Shown piece by piece: positions 33,101-43,900 of a stretch of 64,000 bases of DNA. Location of the stretch: assembly GCA_033558025.1 (NCBI GenBank), contig JAUCEF010000005.1, positions 3,286,001-3,350,000 on the forward strand, given 5' to 3'. Origin of the DNA: Phytophthora sp. 'mugwort' (Eukaryota > Oomycota > Peronosporomycetes > Peronosporales > Peronosporaceae). Every line of letters begins with the position of its first letter. The stretch's first letter is position 1. A program made the position numbers and the translations under genes. Below the pieces are notes generated by a model. That model was not told the origin of the DNA and did not search any database. It saw nothing but the letters and a program-made list of their open reading frames with translations.

Positions 33101-34400
33101 TCTAGCACTTGGTCAGAACGCCTACCAGTAATTGCGTTTGCACTCATCAATGCGGTTCACCCATCGACCGGGGGTACCCCCTTCTACATATACCTGATGG
33201 CTTACGTCATCCACGGGTACCGCTCACTTTTAGAGGAAGCACCCCGTCTTCTGTTCTAAGTGGGGGAGAGGCTCGGGAAGCGCTTTCCTCCGGGGTCTCG
33301 GACATGAGACCGGTTTCTTTGAGGAAACAAGTGGGGTCTTTTACAGACACCAGGCTGAAGGTAATCAGCCGTGTCCGCGATGCTATAGCCGAGGCGCCGG
33401 AGCAACAAAAGGAGTACTCAGAGAAACATGGAAGAGGAAACTTAAGCGTGTTTAATGTGGTGGATTTAATCCTACTGGACATTAGGAACTTACCATTAGC
33501 CACAGTAAGTTCCGTAAGGGGCAACAAGTTGAAACACCGCTTCATCGGACCCTTCGCGGTCCTGGCCAGAAATGTGCGGCGTACACCATCGATCTGCCTA
33601 AGTTGATGACGACCCACCCGACGTTCTACGTTGGTCGTCTGAAACGGTACCATGTTCCGCAGGGCCCGGCAGTCCCGCAGGCTATGCAAGCGGAAGCGAG
33701 ACCAGCTCCTGGAAGCGAGGCTGCGTCTCCACCGCCTGAGAGTGCCCAGGGCCAGAAGCTCAGGTCCCTTGCGAGACTGCGGAAGGGGTTCCATGAGTAG
33801 GAACCCCGGCTGAATACGACGAGTATGAACCATAGCGGTAAGGCTGGGAGTACGCAGGAGTCGCTCCCGCCTGAGGCACAGGCCACAGGAGATCCCGACG
33901 GAGGTACATCTCCCTCCGCACACCGTCTACGGACGTCCAAAGAACATCCAGATGTCGGAAGGCCTCGTCCACGTCATTGGTCCGACGGTCGACACGAACT
34001 TCAAGGGCCGACAAGTCGCTTTTCGGACGACTCAAGTCGTCATGGGCCGACCCAAGGATCCTAGCGTTCCCGGAAGGACTCGACGGCGGAGAGCGAAATC
34101 CTTAATGGCTCGAGGCGGAGCTGAAGACGGCGCACCAGGTCCTGAGCCGGACCGTAGAGGCGGTCCCTCATACTCGCACTCGTACGAAGGCACTACCGCC
34201 TCTCCTCTACCGTAATCGGGAGACCTACTACTACGTGGAGCGTGAACTTCAGGAGCGGTGTGTTCACAGGAAGCGCCAGCTTCGCGTGAAGTGGAGGGGG
34301 TACCCAGAGGCTGAGTGCTGCTGGGAGCCGATGGAACGGCTCCAGGCTGATTGCCTGAGATCTGGGAGCAGAATCGGCGACGGCTTCGTAAGTAGTTCGG
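30180..34400 (+). mobile_element. Ty3/gypsy LTR retrotransposon relic (chromovirus type)
   Basis: Collinear but frame-broken order. A gag-like region is at 30214-30690. Reverse transcriptase follows from about 31257 (PIPRKD, ALDLADGYYKI, EWLVMPQA, then the active-site-like YFDDIFVHS near 31525). RNase H is near 31935-32110 (VCDASDYAIGCPLLLQ, VHDKELLAMKYAL), followed by SELADALSRRTDY. Integrase has LDFIFGLPADGHG near 32760, VSDRDPQFTA near 32940 and TADHPQTNGHTERVN near 33015-33060. A C-terminal chromodomain lies near 34200-34350. Many frame changes and stops interrupt it. I could not find a matching pair of long terminal repeats, so element ends are uncertain; 29590-30180 and 34400-34790 may contain decayed LTR material. 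Confidence 0.85.
34200..34370 (+). pseudogene. Integrase chromodomain of the gypsy relic
   Basis: Reads YYVERELQERCVHRKRQLRV then KWRGYPEAECCWEPMERL, the chromodomain core with the aromatic and Trp residues kept. In chromoviruses this module directs integration to particular chromatin. It follows the integrase C-terminal segment (FYVGRLKRYH near 33630) after a frame change. Confidence 0.75.
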
Positions 34401-34789
34401 GCTTTCTTGCCCGAACGGGGTGTGGTCGTGGAATTAAGACCATACCCGCGCTCATCATGAGCGCTAGAAAGCAGCATGCTTTTGTAGATCTTTAGAGAAC
34501 TGTCGTTTGCCTGACACAGGGGCAAACTCAATGCGGAGATCACGGAGGTCGAGGATGTCCTTCGACGTGAGTTCCCACCGGGGAACAGAGTTGCCTTGTG
34601 AGCAGCGCGTAGCTTCACACTTCCAGAACACGGCCTCAGCCTCCTGGCAAGAGTCACAGTGTGGGGGCATTACAGATGGGTAGCCCCACACAGGTCGAAG
34701 CCCCGACCGGGACTCTGGCTGCTTTCGCCACATTAGTTTTTTCGCACGTAGCCCCACTCAAGGACTCGCTTGATGTGGTGTTTCCTGCG

Positions 34790-35585
34790 AAGTGACATTG
34801 TATGTTTGCAACCGCAGATCGCCTTGGTATTGGGACTGCTACTGTTTCGGACATCGTGAAAGAAGCTGCTCGTGTGAGATACCATTATATCAAAGGATTT
34901 ATAGCGTTACCCATTTTTCAACTGGGCGCCTCCCAGTTTGCAGAATCGTGGGATGTTCCTCGGTTCGTGGGGTGCATTGATGATTGCCATATCCTCATCG
35001 CCAAACCAACCAAGGACGGATCAATGTCCTTTAACAGGAAGTGCTGATTTAGTGTGGTTCCGCAAGCCATCGCGGACTGGAAAGGACGATAATGCGGTCT
35101 TGACTGCCAGTGGCCGGGACACGTGGGCGACAGCTGTGGCTTCCGTGACAGTGCATTGCAACACAGCTTCCCATCGCTCTCTCAGAATCCAACCGCGTGA
35201 CGCCCCGGGCTGGTGCCACCACTTACGTAACTATTCTTTGCTTCCTGATTGGTGATTCCGGGCATCAGAATAACGAATTCATGGTGAGAATGTTTTAAAC
35301 TACAGAGATGCAGGGCGCCCAGTGCGCGTCGCTCAAACAGAGACTTAGCCACGCTCGCTATCGTGTGGAATGCGCTTTTGGTCAGACCAATTCGTTGGCG
35401 AATTCTTCTTAAGGGTATTTATTAGTCAGGACATCGATGTCGTTCCCGATATCGTGTGTGCGCTGTGCATCGCTAAGAATGTTTGGCTGGATCGCAAGGA
35501 CTCTGATTCCATTATGAAGAAGAGCAACGACATATACTTCAGCTGTATGAAACTCATTTCCCTCAACCAGAACCGAACCTGAAGA
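34790..35585 (+). pseudogene. PIF/Harbinger (HARBI1-type DDE) transposase relic
   Basis: Starts with a helix-turn-helix-like block (FATADRLGIGTATVSDIVKE near 34805-34862). It continues with VGCIDDCHILIAKP, where the Asp of the IDxxHI motif is the first catalytic residue, and FNRK, then TGA or TAG stops from 35045. Further frames keep LKQRLSHARYRVECAFGQT (35330-35390, containing the catalytic Glu) and DIDVVPDIVCALCIAKNVWL. The central segment with the second catalytic Asp is disrupted. It is clearly inactive. Confidence 0.75.
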
Positions 35586-35713
35586 GCCAACAGGTTTAAA
35601 CCTCCGCAATGGCCTATAAAAACTGTATGCATTCTAGCAGCAACAGTTAGCTTATTAGCATCCTACCAATACAACATGCACTTTCGTCAACACGACGATG
35701 ACGCAGAGTGAGC

Positions 35714-36060
35714 TTATTTCTTCGTCATTGCGTCGATAAGTGCTTTCACTATAGTCACCTGTTCTGCGTTTGTTGCTACGGCGCTCTTGCATATCTTCTT
35801 TCTACAGCTGCTCGACGTGGGCAAAGAATGAACCATTCCCAAAAGCACACCAAATGAGAGCCCTCCTGCGTAAGCAATGCCAACGCCAATATCACCCAGC
35901 ACTTCGGTCAGCTCGTAGCTGCGCTTTTTGCGGTCTTGGAGTAGGGCCGGAAGCTCCATCTCCGAACGCAGCATCTTCCCCAAGCTTGCGTACTTCTGGT
36001 CTAGCGCCTTCTTTAGGAACTCAACTTCAGCAAAATGTGCACCGTCGACGCTGGCTTTTG
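35714..36060 (-). CDS. Small single-pass membrane protein, unrecognised, 3' exon
   Basis: Open on the minus strand from about 36060 to TAA at 35714-35716. It encodes a charged helix (EVEFLKKALDQKYASLGKML), then RSYELTEVLGD, a hydrophobic segment (IGVGIAYAGGLSFGVLLGMV) and a Cys/Lys tail. A splice acceptor fits at 36061-36065 (CCGTTTAG) with an ideal branch sequence CTACTAAC at 36079-36086, so a 5' exon probably lies upstream. I could not identify it with confidence (ATGAGAATGAACGAGAG near 36125 is a candidate). If unspliced, the first ATG gives a shorter protein beginning MLRSEMELP. It sits among transposon relics but does not resemble one. Confidence 0.5.
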
Positions 36061-36099
36061 CTAAACGGCGCCAGCGACGTTAGTAGGGACGTCTGACTC

Positions 36100-36790
36100 G
36101 CGCGCCAGCGTTCTCTCGTTCATTCTCATACTGAAAATCGACAATTTCAATGCGTGTGGTATATACGCGGACTTGTAATTACATAATACTGTGTGATTTA
36201 CACGTGTAATGGGTGCACACCACCTCTAAATGTAGAGAACACTGGTGGCCGGAGGTCGCGTGGCTGCGTAAGCTAACGGAATCTTCCGATTGGTGTTTCG
36301 GTATAACAACAATACTATATCACCGGACGATTGATATTCTAATCGTAGTTATCTTTTTGGGGTTTTACAGCTCACAGAGCAGCTCCGCCTTCTCGGAAAT
36401 CGTCTTACAAACGCATTGTCGTGGCATAGTAACAGTTTGTCATGTGTGGTCTCCAGTCAACATTAAATTGGGAGTCAAGCAGTTTGTCCTGTGTGGACTT
36501 CAGTCAACGTTAATATAGTGGCTCATATTTGGTATAATATTTGGAGGATATTTTAACTATTGTTGCACCGAAGTAAGTACCACCCGATCCACAATTTATT
36601 AATATACTACACCTCGCCGCATGGATTTGTCAGTTTACGTGCTAACGCGCTCTGATTGGGCTAACGTAATAGTGGAGACCAAGGCGAATCGAATGGAGTG
36701 CGCGTTACCGCAAACGGATGGCTTGCTGTGAAGCAAACCGCCAAACTACCAACTTATACGCAGATCACATTAGATTTCGCCCATCCTCCC
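36100..36790. other. Intergenic, no supported gene
   Basis: AT-rich sequence with a duplicated 34-bp motif (36433-36513) and no coding-like frame. It may include the 5' exon or promoter of the leftward small membrane protein gene. Confidence 0.5.
36433..36513 (+). repeat. Two 34-bp direct repeats 47 bp apart
   Basis: 36433-36466 and 36480-36513 agree at 30 of 34 bases (core CAGTTTGTC then TGTGTGG and CAGTCAAC). Probably an old tandem duplication. Confidence 0.75.
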
Positions 36791-36839
36791 GCACCCTCCC
36801 AACCTGCACCATGAGCCGCACCACTGTCAGCCCCACTAC

Positions 36840-37890
36840 GACTAGACTCTCCAAGCACCGCCACGCAAAGAGCTCATCGATGGCTTCCCATGTAGAAGCG
36901 CGATTGTCTCGGTGACCATCCTCCATGCCGTCCACCCGCGCACGATCTCGCGAATCTGGTGCCGTGCCAAGCACAAAGCCGAAACCAGAGGGTTCTACGC
37001 TGCTGATTCGCTGAAGACTGCAGCGGGCCGGCGTCTCGCCGACCACTCGGCTGCTCTGGCGCGATAGCGTGCCGTCCCATTCCACCAGCTCTCGACGATT
37101 CCTTTCGCCGCCGCCGCTTGCGGCATTCCTGCCAGGATTCTGGGTCGCCGGATCCACCAAGGCGAAGCCCGCGCTGCCACCAGCGAGACCAAACCCCGCC
37201 TCACCGATGATAACAAGCAACAACGGCTGTTACACTGCCTTAGCCACATAGACCGAGCTTCATCCCGGTTCGACGACATGTTGATGCCGTCCATGTGGAC
37301 GAGAAGCACTTTTACGTGACTGAGGTGGCGAAGCGGGTTTCCCTCCTTCCCGGCGAGCCTGTGCCGGAGCGTGCTTTGCAGATCAAGCGTCGCGTCTCCA
37401 ATGCCATTTTCCTTGCTGCTGTTGCCCGGCCGCTGGGGTTCCGTAGCAGGACGCCACTTCGATGGAAGCTGATCACCAACCTGCCGCCTGCGCTGGCCTC
37501 GCGCTGGCCTCATACGACGGGGGAGGACGTATTGTTGTGCAGAAGGAAAACGCACCTCCTCATATCGACCCCTTCGACCCTTCTTTCATGGATGCTTCGG
37601 CCACGAGCGGCATGGGTGTTGAGCTGAAGTTCCAGGCGCCTAACAGCCGCGATATGAATGTGTGCGACGTAGCGGTGCTCAATGCTGTCCAAGCCAGACA
37701 GAAGAAGAAGACAACCAGAACGCTGGGCGAGCTTGTCGTCGCGGCGTCGGAGGGGTTCTGGGAACTTCCAAGCTCAACGCTAAACAATGTTTTTCTTTCG
37801 CTGTAGGCAGCGATGGAGCCGTACATGAAAGATGGCGGGAGCAACAACTTCCGCCCTGCCCACATGCCGAAAGGTAAGTTGGCTCGGGAG
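36840..37890 (+). pseudogene. Tc1/mariner-like transposase relic
   Basis: Segments in order across frames. An N-terminal helix-turn-helix region (ILHAVHPRTISRIWCRA, then FAAAACGIPARILGRR near 37100-37145). The first catalytic block VHVDEKHFYVTEVAKR near 37290. FLAAVARP near 37410-37435. The second catalytic region VVQKENAPPHIDPFDP near 37540. QAPNSRDMNVCDVAVLNAVQ near 37632-37690. The frame then meets TAG at 37804-37806 where related proteins continue, and conserved-looking sequence resumes after it (AAMEPYMKDGGSNNF). The frame changes and this stop make it inactive. Confidence 0.75.
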
Positions 37891-37899
37891 GAAAGATTT

Positions 37900-39326
37900 C
37901 CCGTGAGTTTTTTTTGCTCTCGTGATGTTCTACAGTCTTCTGTCACTGCAACTGGATCGGCTGTGTAACCCCCAAGTGTTTTAACAGTTGTGGTTTTAGT
38001 TTAAGTGTACGTGACAACTGTTGTGGATTGGAGTAGTATTAGCGTACATGTATTGTATTCGGAAGGGCATAGTATAATTGGCGAAGCCCCATTACTCTGA
38101 GCTCCTTTGAGGAGTTTTCGACATCCCTCGCTTTACTTGCAAATTTTCGAACAACTCCTGATCTTTGCCTTGATTGCGTTTCCCAAAGCTCGACAGGGGT
38201 TAGGACGAGTCGCTAAACAAAGGGCCTGTGACCTGCGATCGGCCGTGGTGTCTTGAGGGTATGACTTTAAAGATATTTACAGATAAGGTTTTGCTTCGCA
38301 CTTGGTTTCTACTATGAGTGTTCTTACTGTTAGCTCAAAAAGTCATTAAATACCCCACCCATCTGGGAAAAGAAGTATATATAGGGTTAGCAAGGCTGTA
38401 CGCTGAAGGATTCGCCATTATTTGCGGGGCTAGGCTGGGGTAAGGTCGTATGGATGATGATTATAAAGGCAGATGTATGAATATATGTATACAACGTCCA
38501 CTATTGTACTGTAAAACCTTCGATATCCTGCGATACTGCCCCGTAAGAGTGAAGGGCTGCCGGTTGGAAAAGCACAAATGGCTTCATGTACTAAATATTT
38601 ACACTATGCTTAGCGAGGGGATCATCTGTACAGGATAGGCGAGGTAAGAATGATATTTGTCTTTTCTGAACAACGTCCGCAAACGTCATAGTATTTATTT
38701 GATCCTATAAATCTCCCGTCGTCGAGAGATTTGTAGGATCAATTAAATACTTCGAAGTACTAACCAATCGCATGTAAGACCTTGAACTTTGTGTAAATCC
38801 CGAAGTTGTAAAGGCAAACCCGTTCGACGTATTTGCGTCTCAGCGCGAAGGTTTCCAGAAAATGGGTACAACATTTGGAAAATTGTCTAATAAGGATGGT
38901 CCCACGTATTTGATCATAACTTTGACTAGCACGATCGAAATGCTCTCATTTTAACAAGTATCGGTTGTCTGCTTTACAGAGTTTATCAACAAACTCGTAG
39001 CCCGAGGAGTTTCTTTCTGCGGCTCTAAAGCTCTAGACATGTTGGTATTCACGCATGTGCCACTAGACGCCCTAGACGCTCTTCATATGGGGGGGTTCTT
39101 GATGCGCTCTGGACATTTTGGACAGCCCTTTTCCAACAACGTTTGGTGTACATCTAGATATTATGAGAGGGTACATCTAATCGGAAAAAAACCGTAATTA
39201 TAAATTATCCTTATTTGGGGTCGATTTAGGCTTAACGGTAGCATAAATTTAAGACTCAATTCAGTTGTAAATAGTAGTTATGTTAGCGGGATAAAACTGC
39301 GAAATTACAGACACTTTGTTCAATAA
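37900..39326. other. 1.4-kb intergenic region, no supported gene
   Basis: Both strands show only short frames. It contains a 9-bp inverted repeat (37983-37991/38014-38022) and a stronger hairpin at 38690-38751. It marks the transition from the transposon block to host genes. Confidence 0.6.
38690..38751. repeat. 62-bp hairpin: 26-bp arms, 10-base loop
   Basis: Arms 38690-38715 and 38726-38751 pair with two mismatches (for example GATCCTATAAATCTC against GAGATTTGTAGGATC). The loop is CCGTCGTCGA. It could be a tiny foldback/MITE remnant or an RNA hairpin; no gene adjoins it. Confidence 0.75.
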
Positions 39327-40557
39327 CTAAATCATGCCAGAGGTAAGCCCGTAATTTTTTTTAGCGGATGGTGTCTTCGGTCTCGAGGAGATGTGGCGCT
39401 GCACCGCAGTCGCCTCTGAATAGCTCTTGGATAGATCGATAGCCAGTCCTAACGGTACAACATTCTTGGCCTCTTCGATGAGGAAGATGACCGTGCTAAA
39501 GGACGGTCGCTGCATCGGGTCGGGATCCCAGCACGACTTCATGATTCGGTGCAAAATTTCGGGGATATGAGGCAGAAGCTCGGGGCGAAGATCCTCGTGC
39601 GCTACTAGATACGCCAAGTTGATGGCGTCCTTGTCCAGATACGGTTTCTTGAAGCAAAATAGCTCCCTGATGGCAGAAAGCGTTTTAGAACAGGAGCCAT
39701 AGTGTAGTCGAGTGCACAGTTTGCGTACCATAGCACAATGCCATAGGAATAGATATCGATCTTCTCTGAGTAATCTTCACCTCGGAACACTTCCGGTGCC
39801 AACCACCGCGGCGTCCCGCACATCGTCTGTGCATTGGTGTTTTTGTCGAGGCTGCGCGAGAGACCAAAATCGCTTAGCTTACAACGAAAGTTTTCCGTGA
39901 TTAATAGATTTTCTCCCTAAGAAAGCAAAGTCATTTGTTAGTAACAGTTCTATGCTGGGGTTTCCTAGCTAATGCATTGCATACCTTGATATCACGGTGA
40001 AGCACAGCAGGGCTAAGCGCGTGAAGGTAGGCGCAGGCTTTTGCACAGTCAAGCGCGATCTCAAGTGTAAGTCCCCAAGTGATATTAAGCTGCTTGCTGC
40101 GTGCGAGATGAAGCAGGTCCGCCAGGGATCCAGCACAGAGTTCGGTGAGAAGACATAGTGTTGGTGGCTCGAGAACGGCACCGAGGAACATTACAATGTT
40201 GGGGTGCTGTAAGATTGAGAGAATTGATAGCTCGTTCTTGAAGTCTTGGACAGTCTTAGCAGAATATCGCTGAGCGAGGAGGCGCTTGAGCGCTACGTGT
40301 TTCCCTTTGTAGAATGCCTTGTATACTACCCCAAAGGTTCCCGTGCCAATTTGACTCTCGATCTCAATTTCATCGAAAGGGACTTTGAGACCAAAGAAAA
40401 CAGAGTTGTCGATGCGTCTTGAATCGGTGATCGGGTTGACGCGGTGCTTCTTCTTCGACAAGGCCACGTAAACAAGGGTACCAGCTTGTGTTGTTGACTG
40501 GAAGTTGTGCGTCAGTGGCGACACCGTCACAGGCTCGCGCGAAAACATGCTACCCAT
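39327..40557 (-). CDS. TKL-type protein kinase, 366 aa, putative N-myristoylation
   Basis: Exons on the minus strand are 40557-39985, 39916-39729 and 39666-39327; the introns are 68 and 62 bp with good branch sites. The kinase domain has the Gly-loop GTGTFG (71-76), VALK with Lys91, catalytic HRDIK (187-191, with the first intron exactly after it) and then GENLL. It also has DFG (207-209), APE (231-233) and the segment DIYSYGIVLWE typical of tyrosine-kinase-like Ser/Thr kinases. The N-terminus MGSMFSRE has Gly2 and Ser6, fitting the N-myristoylation pattern, so membrane attachment is likely. Residues 9-60 are unstructured; the tail is short. Substrate is unknown. All catalytic residues are present. 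Confidence 0.9.
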
Positions 40558-40930
40558 GGCATAGGAAGGTGCTTCGAGCCGTAGGCCTCAAGTTTTAATG
40601 CCAGAGATCGTGTCTCGCGCAGGAGTTGAGTGAATGCCGTCGATTATTTTCCACAAACAGCAGAGAGAACCTGAGAAGCAAATGATCAGATGCAAGGCTG
40701 GGTCAAGGCAAGCAGGTGCGGTCTATTTGTACGCTGGGGTATTTTCGTCGACATCTTGTAACAGACACTAGATTGCGTTTACCCACCACCGTTTGTTGCT
40801 ATTACTACGTAATACGTGGTAAGGAAGTATGAATTGGATTAATTATGAGCGATAAAACTAAAGGAGGCACGTTTTGTTAAAACGCTGGACTCCGGTTATT
40901 GGTTAATCTGCTTGATAACGTTTGAAGCAC
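40558..40930. other. Upstream region of the kinase / downstream region of the Cys-rich gene
   Basis: 373 bp between two genes on the same strand. No open frame or repeat of note. It must contain the kinase promoter; no clear initiator match was found. Confidence 0.5.
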
Positions 40931-43900
40931 CTACACGTCGCTTATAATACCAGGGTCGCTAGCATTCGAGGTGATCAGCACGCTGGCGCGATTTCCGCCG
41001 TTGGGGCTGACCTTCTCCTTGTCTGACGATCGTGCACTGCGGCCCGCGAGGCTTCTGATCGTCCGCTTAAAGCTGAAAGCCGTCAAGCCCACGACCACGA
41101 CAACTCCGATGCAAGCCGCTGCGGCAATAGTCCACGAAATCGCGCTGCTTTTAAGCAGCTCCGGGGCTTTTGCATTCAATGCCCTCGTTTCGACAGAAAC
41201 GGCATCACCACCTTCAGCATCTAGGGACCCAGCACTGCCAGCATCAGACGAGCGAGAGCTTCCATCCTCAATGGACAGAGACAAACCCGATAGCGCATAC
41301 GCGACGCCGGTGCTGTTTACGATCGCGCAGTATTCCAGATATTCAGACACGTTCGTTGGGAACCTCATGCAGTAGCGGCAACCTTCACCACCAATGCATC
41401 CCGGTGCGAGACCCTCGGGGCAGTGAACTGTGTCGAGGACGACACCAATGCCTCCTGCCGCTTGACCATCAGCCAGCGACACGTTCGAGCAAACCGCCTC
41501 CGTCTCGGCTGACGTGAATTCGTCCGACTCATGGAGTGCGACTAGCGTATCGGAGGCAGACTCTTGTGCCAGCGTATCATCCGTGACGATTGTCTTGAAA
41601 TTAATGTCGGCGCCGTTGTCCGAGACGGGGATGTCCGAACAGCTCGTGTATGAGTGTGACTGCAGCGTCTCGAAGCGCTTGCAAAAGCGGCAGATGCTGT
41701 CCACACAGCCTACGCCTCCGTCACCGCAGCGAAGGTCGGTAACAATGTCTAACCCCAGACTTTTGTCGCCACTTGACGCCGTTTGATAGCAATTCAACGG
41801 GATCGAATGTATGGAAACTGGGGCGGTGGTAGGAGCCGTCGTCGTCGCTATAGACACGACGGTAGCTGGTGGGGGAATGGTGGCAGGAGCAGTGGTTGTA
41901 GACAAACTGGTCGTCGTTGGCGAGTAGTCTGAGCAACTCCCGAAATGCGCCGACTGATCTGTCGATTTCGTTTTGCAATATCGACAGACGCTATCGATGC
42001 AGCCGAGTCCGCCACGAACACAGTTAGTATCTGTGATGATGTTGATACCAACCGAGGCGTCACCGTCCGACACTGTTGTCATGCAGACCTTATCTGTAGA
42101 GATGGAAGTCCCGGTGGAAGTAGCTTCCGTGGCGGTGGACGGGCAAGTATAAAGGTGTGCCGACTGCGCAGTGTCCTTATTCTTACAGTGGCGACAGACA
42201 GTGTCGATGCAGCCGGTGCCACCGCTCGAGCAGCTTACGTCCGTCACAATGTTGATACCAACGGCAGCGTCACCCGAGGACACGGTCATGGTGCATATGC
42301 TAGTTATTGTGGCTTCGAAGCTTCCAGACGATGAATCCGTGGTATTAAATTCGTCAATGTCGCTTGTTGTGTCATCACTGCCGCTGGAAATGGACGAGTC
42401 TGCTGCGAGAAGTCGTGCAGGTGTATCGGGATCCGCAACAAGAGGGATCGGCACAAATGTGATGTCAGAGCCGACATCCGACGACGGGATAGTAGAGCAG
42501 TCGAGATACGCCTGCGACTGCACCGTGTCGAAGAGCTTGCAAAAGCGACAGACCCCGTCCAAGCATCCAGCTCCGCCTTCACTACAACGAATGTCCGAGA
42601 CGACGTCCAGTCCGACGGCTTTGTCTCCACTCGATACCGTGCGAGAGCACACAAATACAACCGAAGGAGTAGCGGCCGTTGTCGCTGATGCGGGCGTGGT
42701 TGTTGGCGTCGGCGTTGGTGTCGGCGTCGAAGTGATACCTGTAATTGCAGCGCAGTCCACATATGGAGCAGACTGAGTACTTGTTGTATCTCTACAGAAG
42801 CGACACACGGTATCGATGCAGCCCAGGCCACCCGATGCGCAGGTATTGTCCGTGACGATGCTAATCCCCGCAGCAATATCGCCCGCCGCAGCGGTAATGC
42901 CACAGAGTGCAGCAATCGGCACTGCCGTCGTGGCAGTTGGAGCTGGCGCTGTCATTGGAGATGTAGTGGTAGGCACAGGAGTTGCAGTGGTTGGTGCTGG
43001 TATTTTTGTCGGTGCTGCCGTGGTCGGTGCTGGTGTACTGGTCGGAGCTGCCGTGGTCGGTGCGGGTGTACTTGTTGGAGCTGCTGTTGCTGGAACTGAG
43101 GTGGTTGACGCGCCTACAATCGTGGCGCAGTCGACGAACGATGCGGACTGAGATGTAGTTATAACTCGGCAGAATCGGCAGACCTGATCAATGCAGCCTA
43201 AGCCGCCTGAGCTGCAGCTGGTATCCGTGACAATCTTGATCCCGACAGCAGCGTCGCCGTCCGAGACGGTGTGGCTGCAAGTTTGCTTCACTGGTATCGG
43301 TGCAGTCGTTGCTGGTGCTTTAGTGACAACAAGAGGAGCAGTCGTACTGGGGGCCGGAGTTGTAGTCACTGGCGTCTGTGTCGATGGCGCCGAGCTCCCA
43401 ATAGAGGCACAGTCCACGTAAGACGCCGATTGAGTTGTTGAAGTCGTCCGGCAGAATCGACAAACGCTGTCGATGCACCCCAAGCCTCCCTGCGCACAGG
43501 ACGCATCTGTGACGATATTGATGCCTACAGCCGCATCACCACCAGATACTTTTGTTGTGCAGACCTTCGTGACCACAAGACATGCATTTAAATGCGCAGC
43601 CTGCGTCGTGTCCTTAGCTCTGCAGAAACGACAAATGCTATTGATACACCCTACGCCGCCACTGGCACAAGTCGCGTCGCTGGTGATGTTAATGCCAACC
43701 GCGACATCTCCATCTGATGCTGTCAAGGTGCACGCACTAGCAGTCGTCGCTTCCAGTGCTTCGTCCATTTGCCCAGAATTTGTTGCATCCCGCACCAAAG
43801 CCAAAGACTTGGTTGGTGTCACATTCTCGGCTCTCAGGCTCGGGATCACGCCTGCATCACCAGCAGAACCGTCAGGAGACCCCGAGCTGCTGCTTGGATC

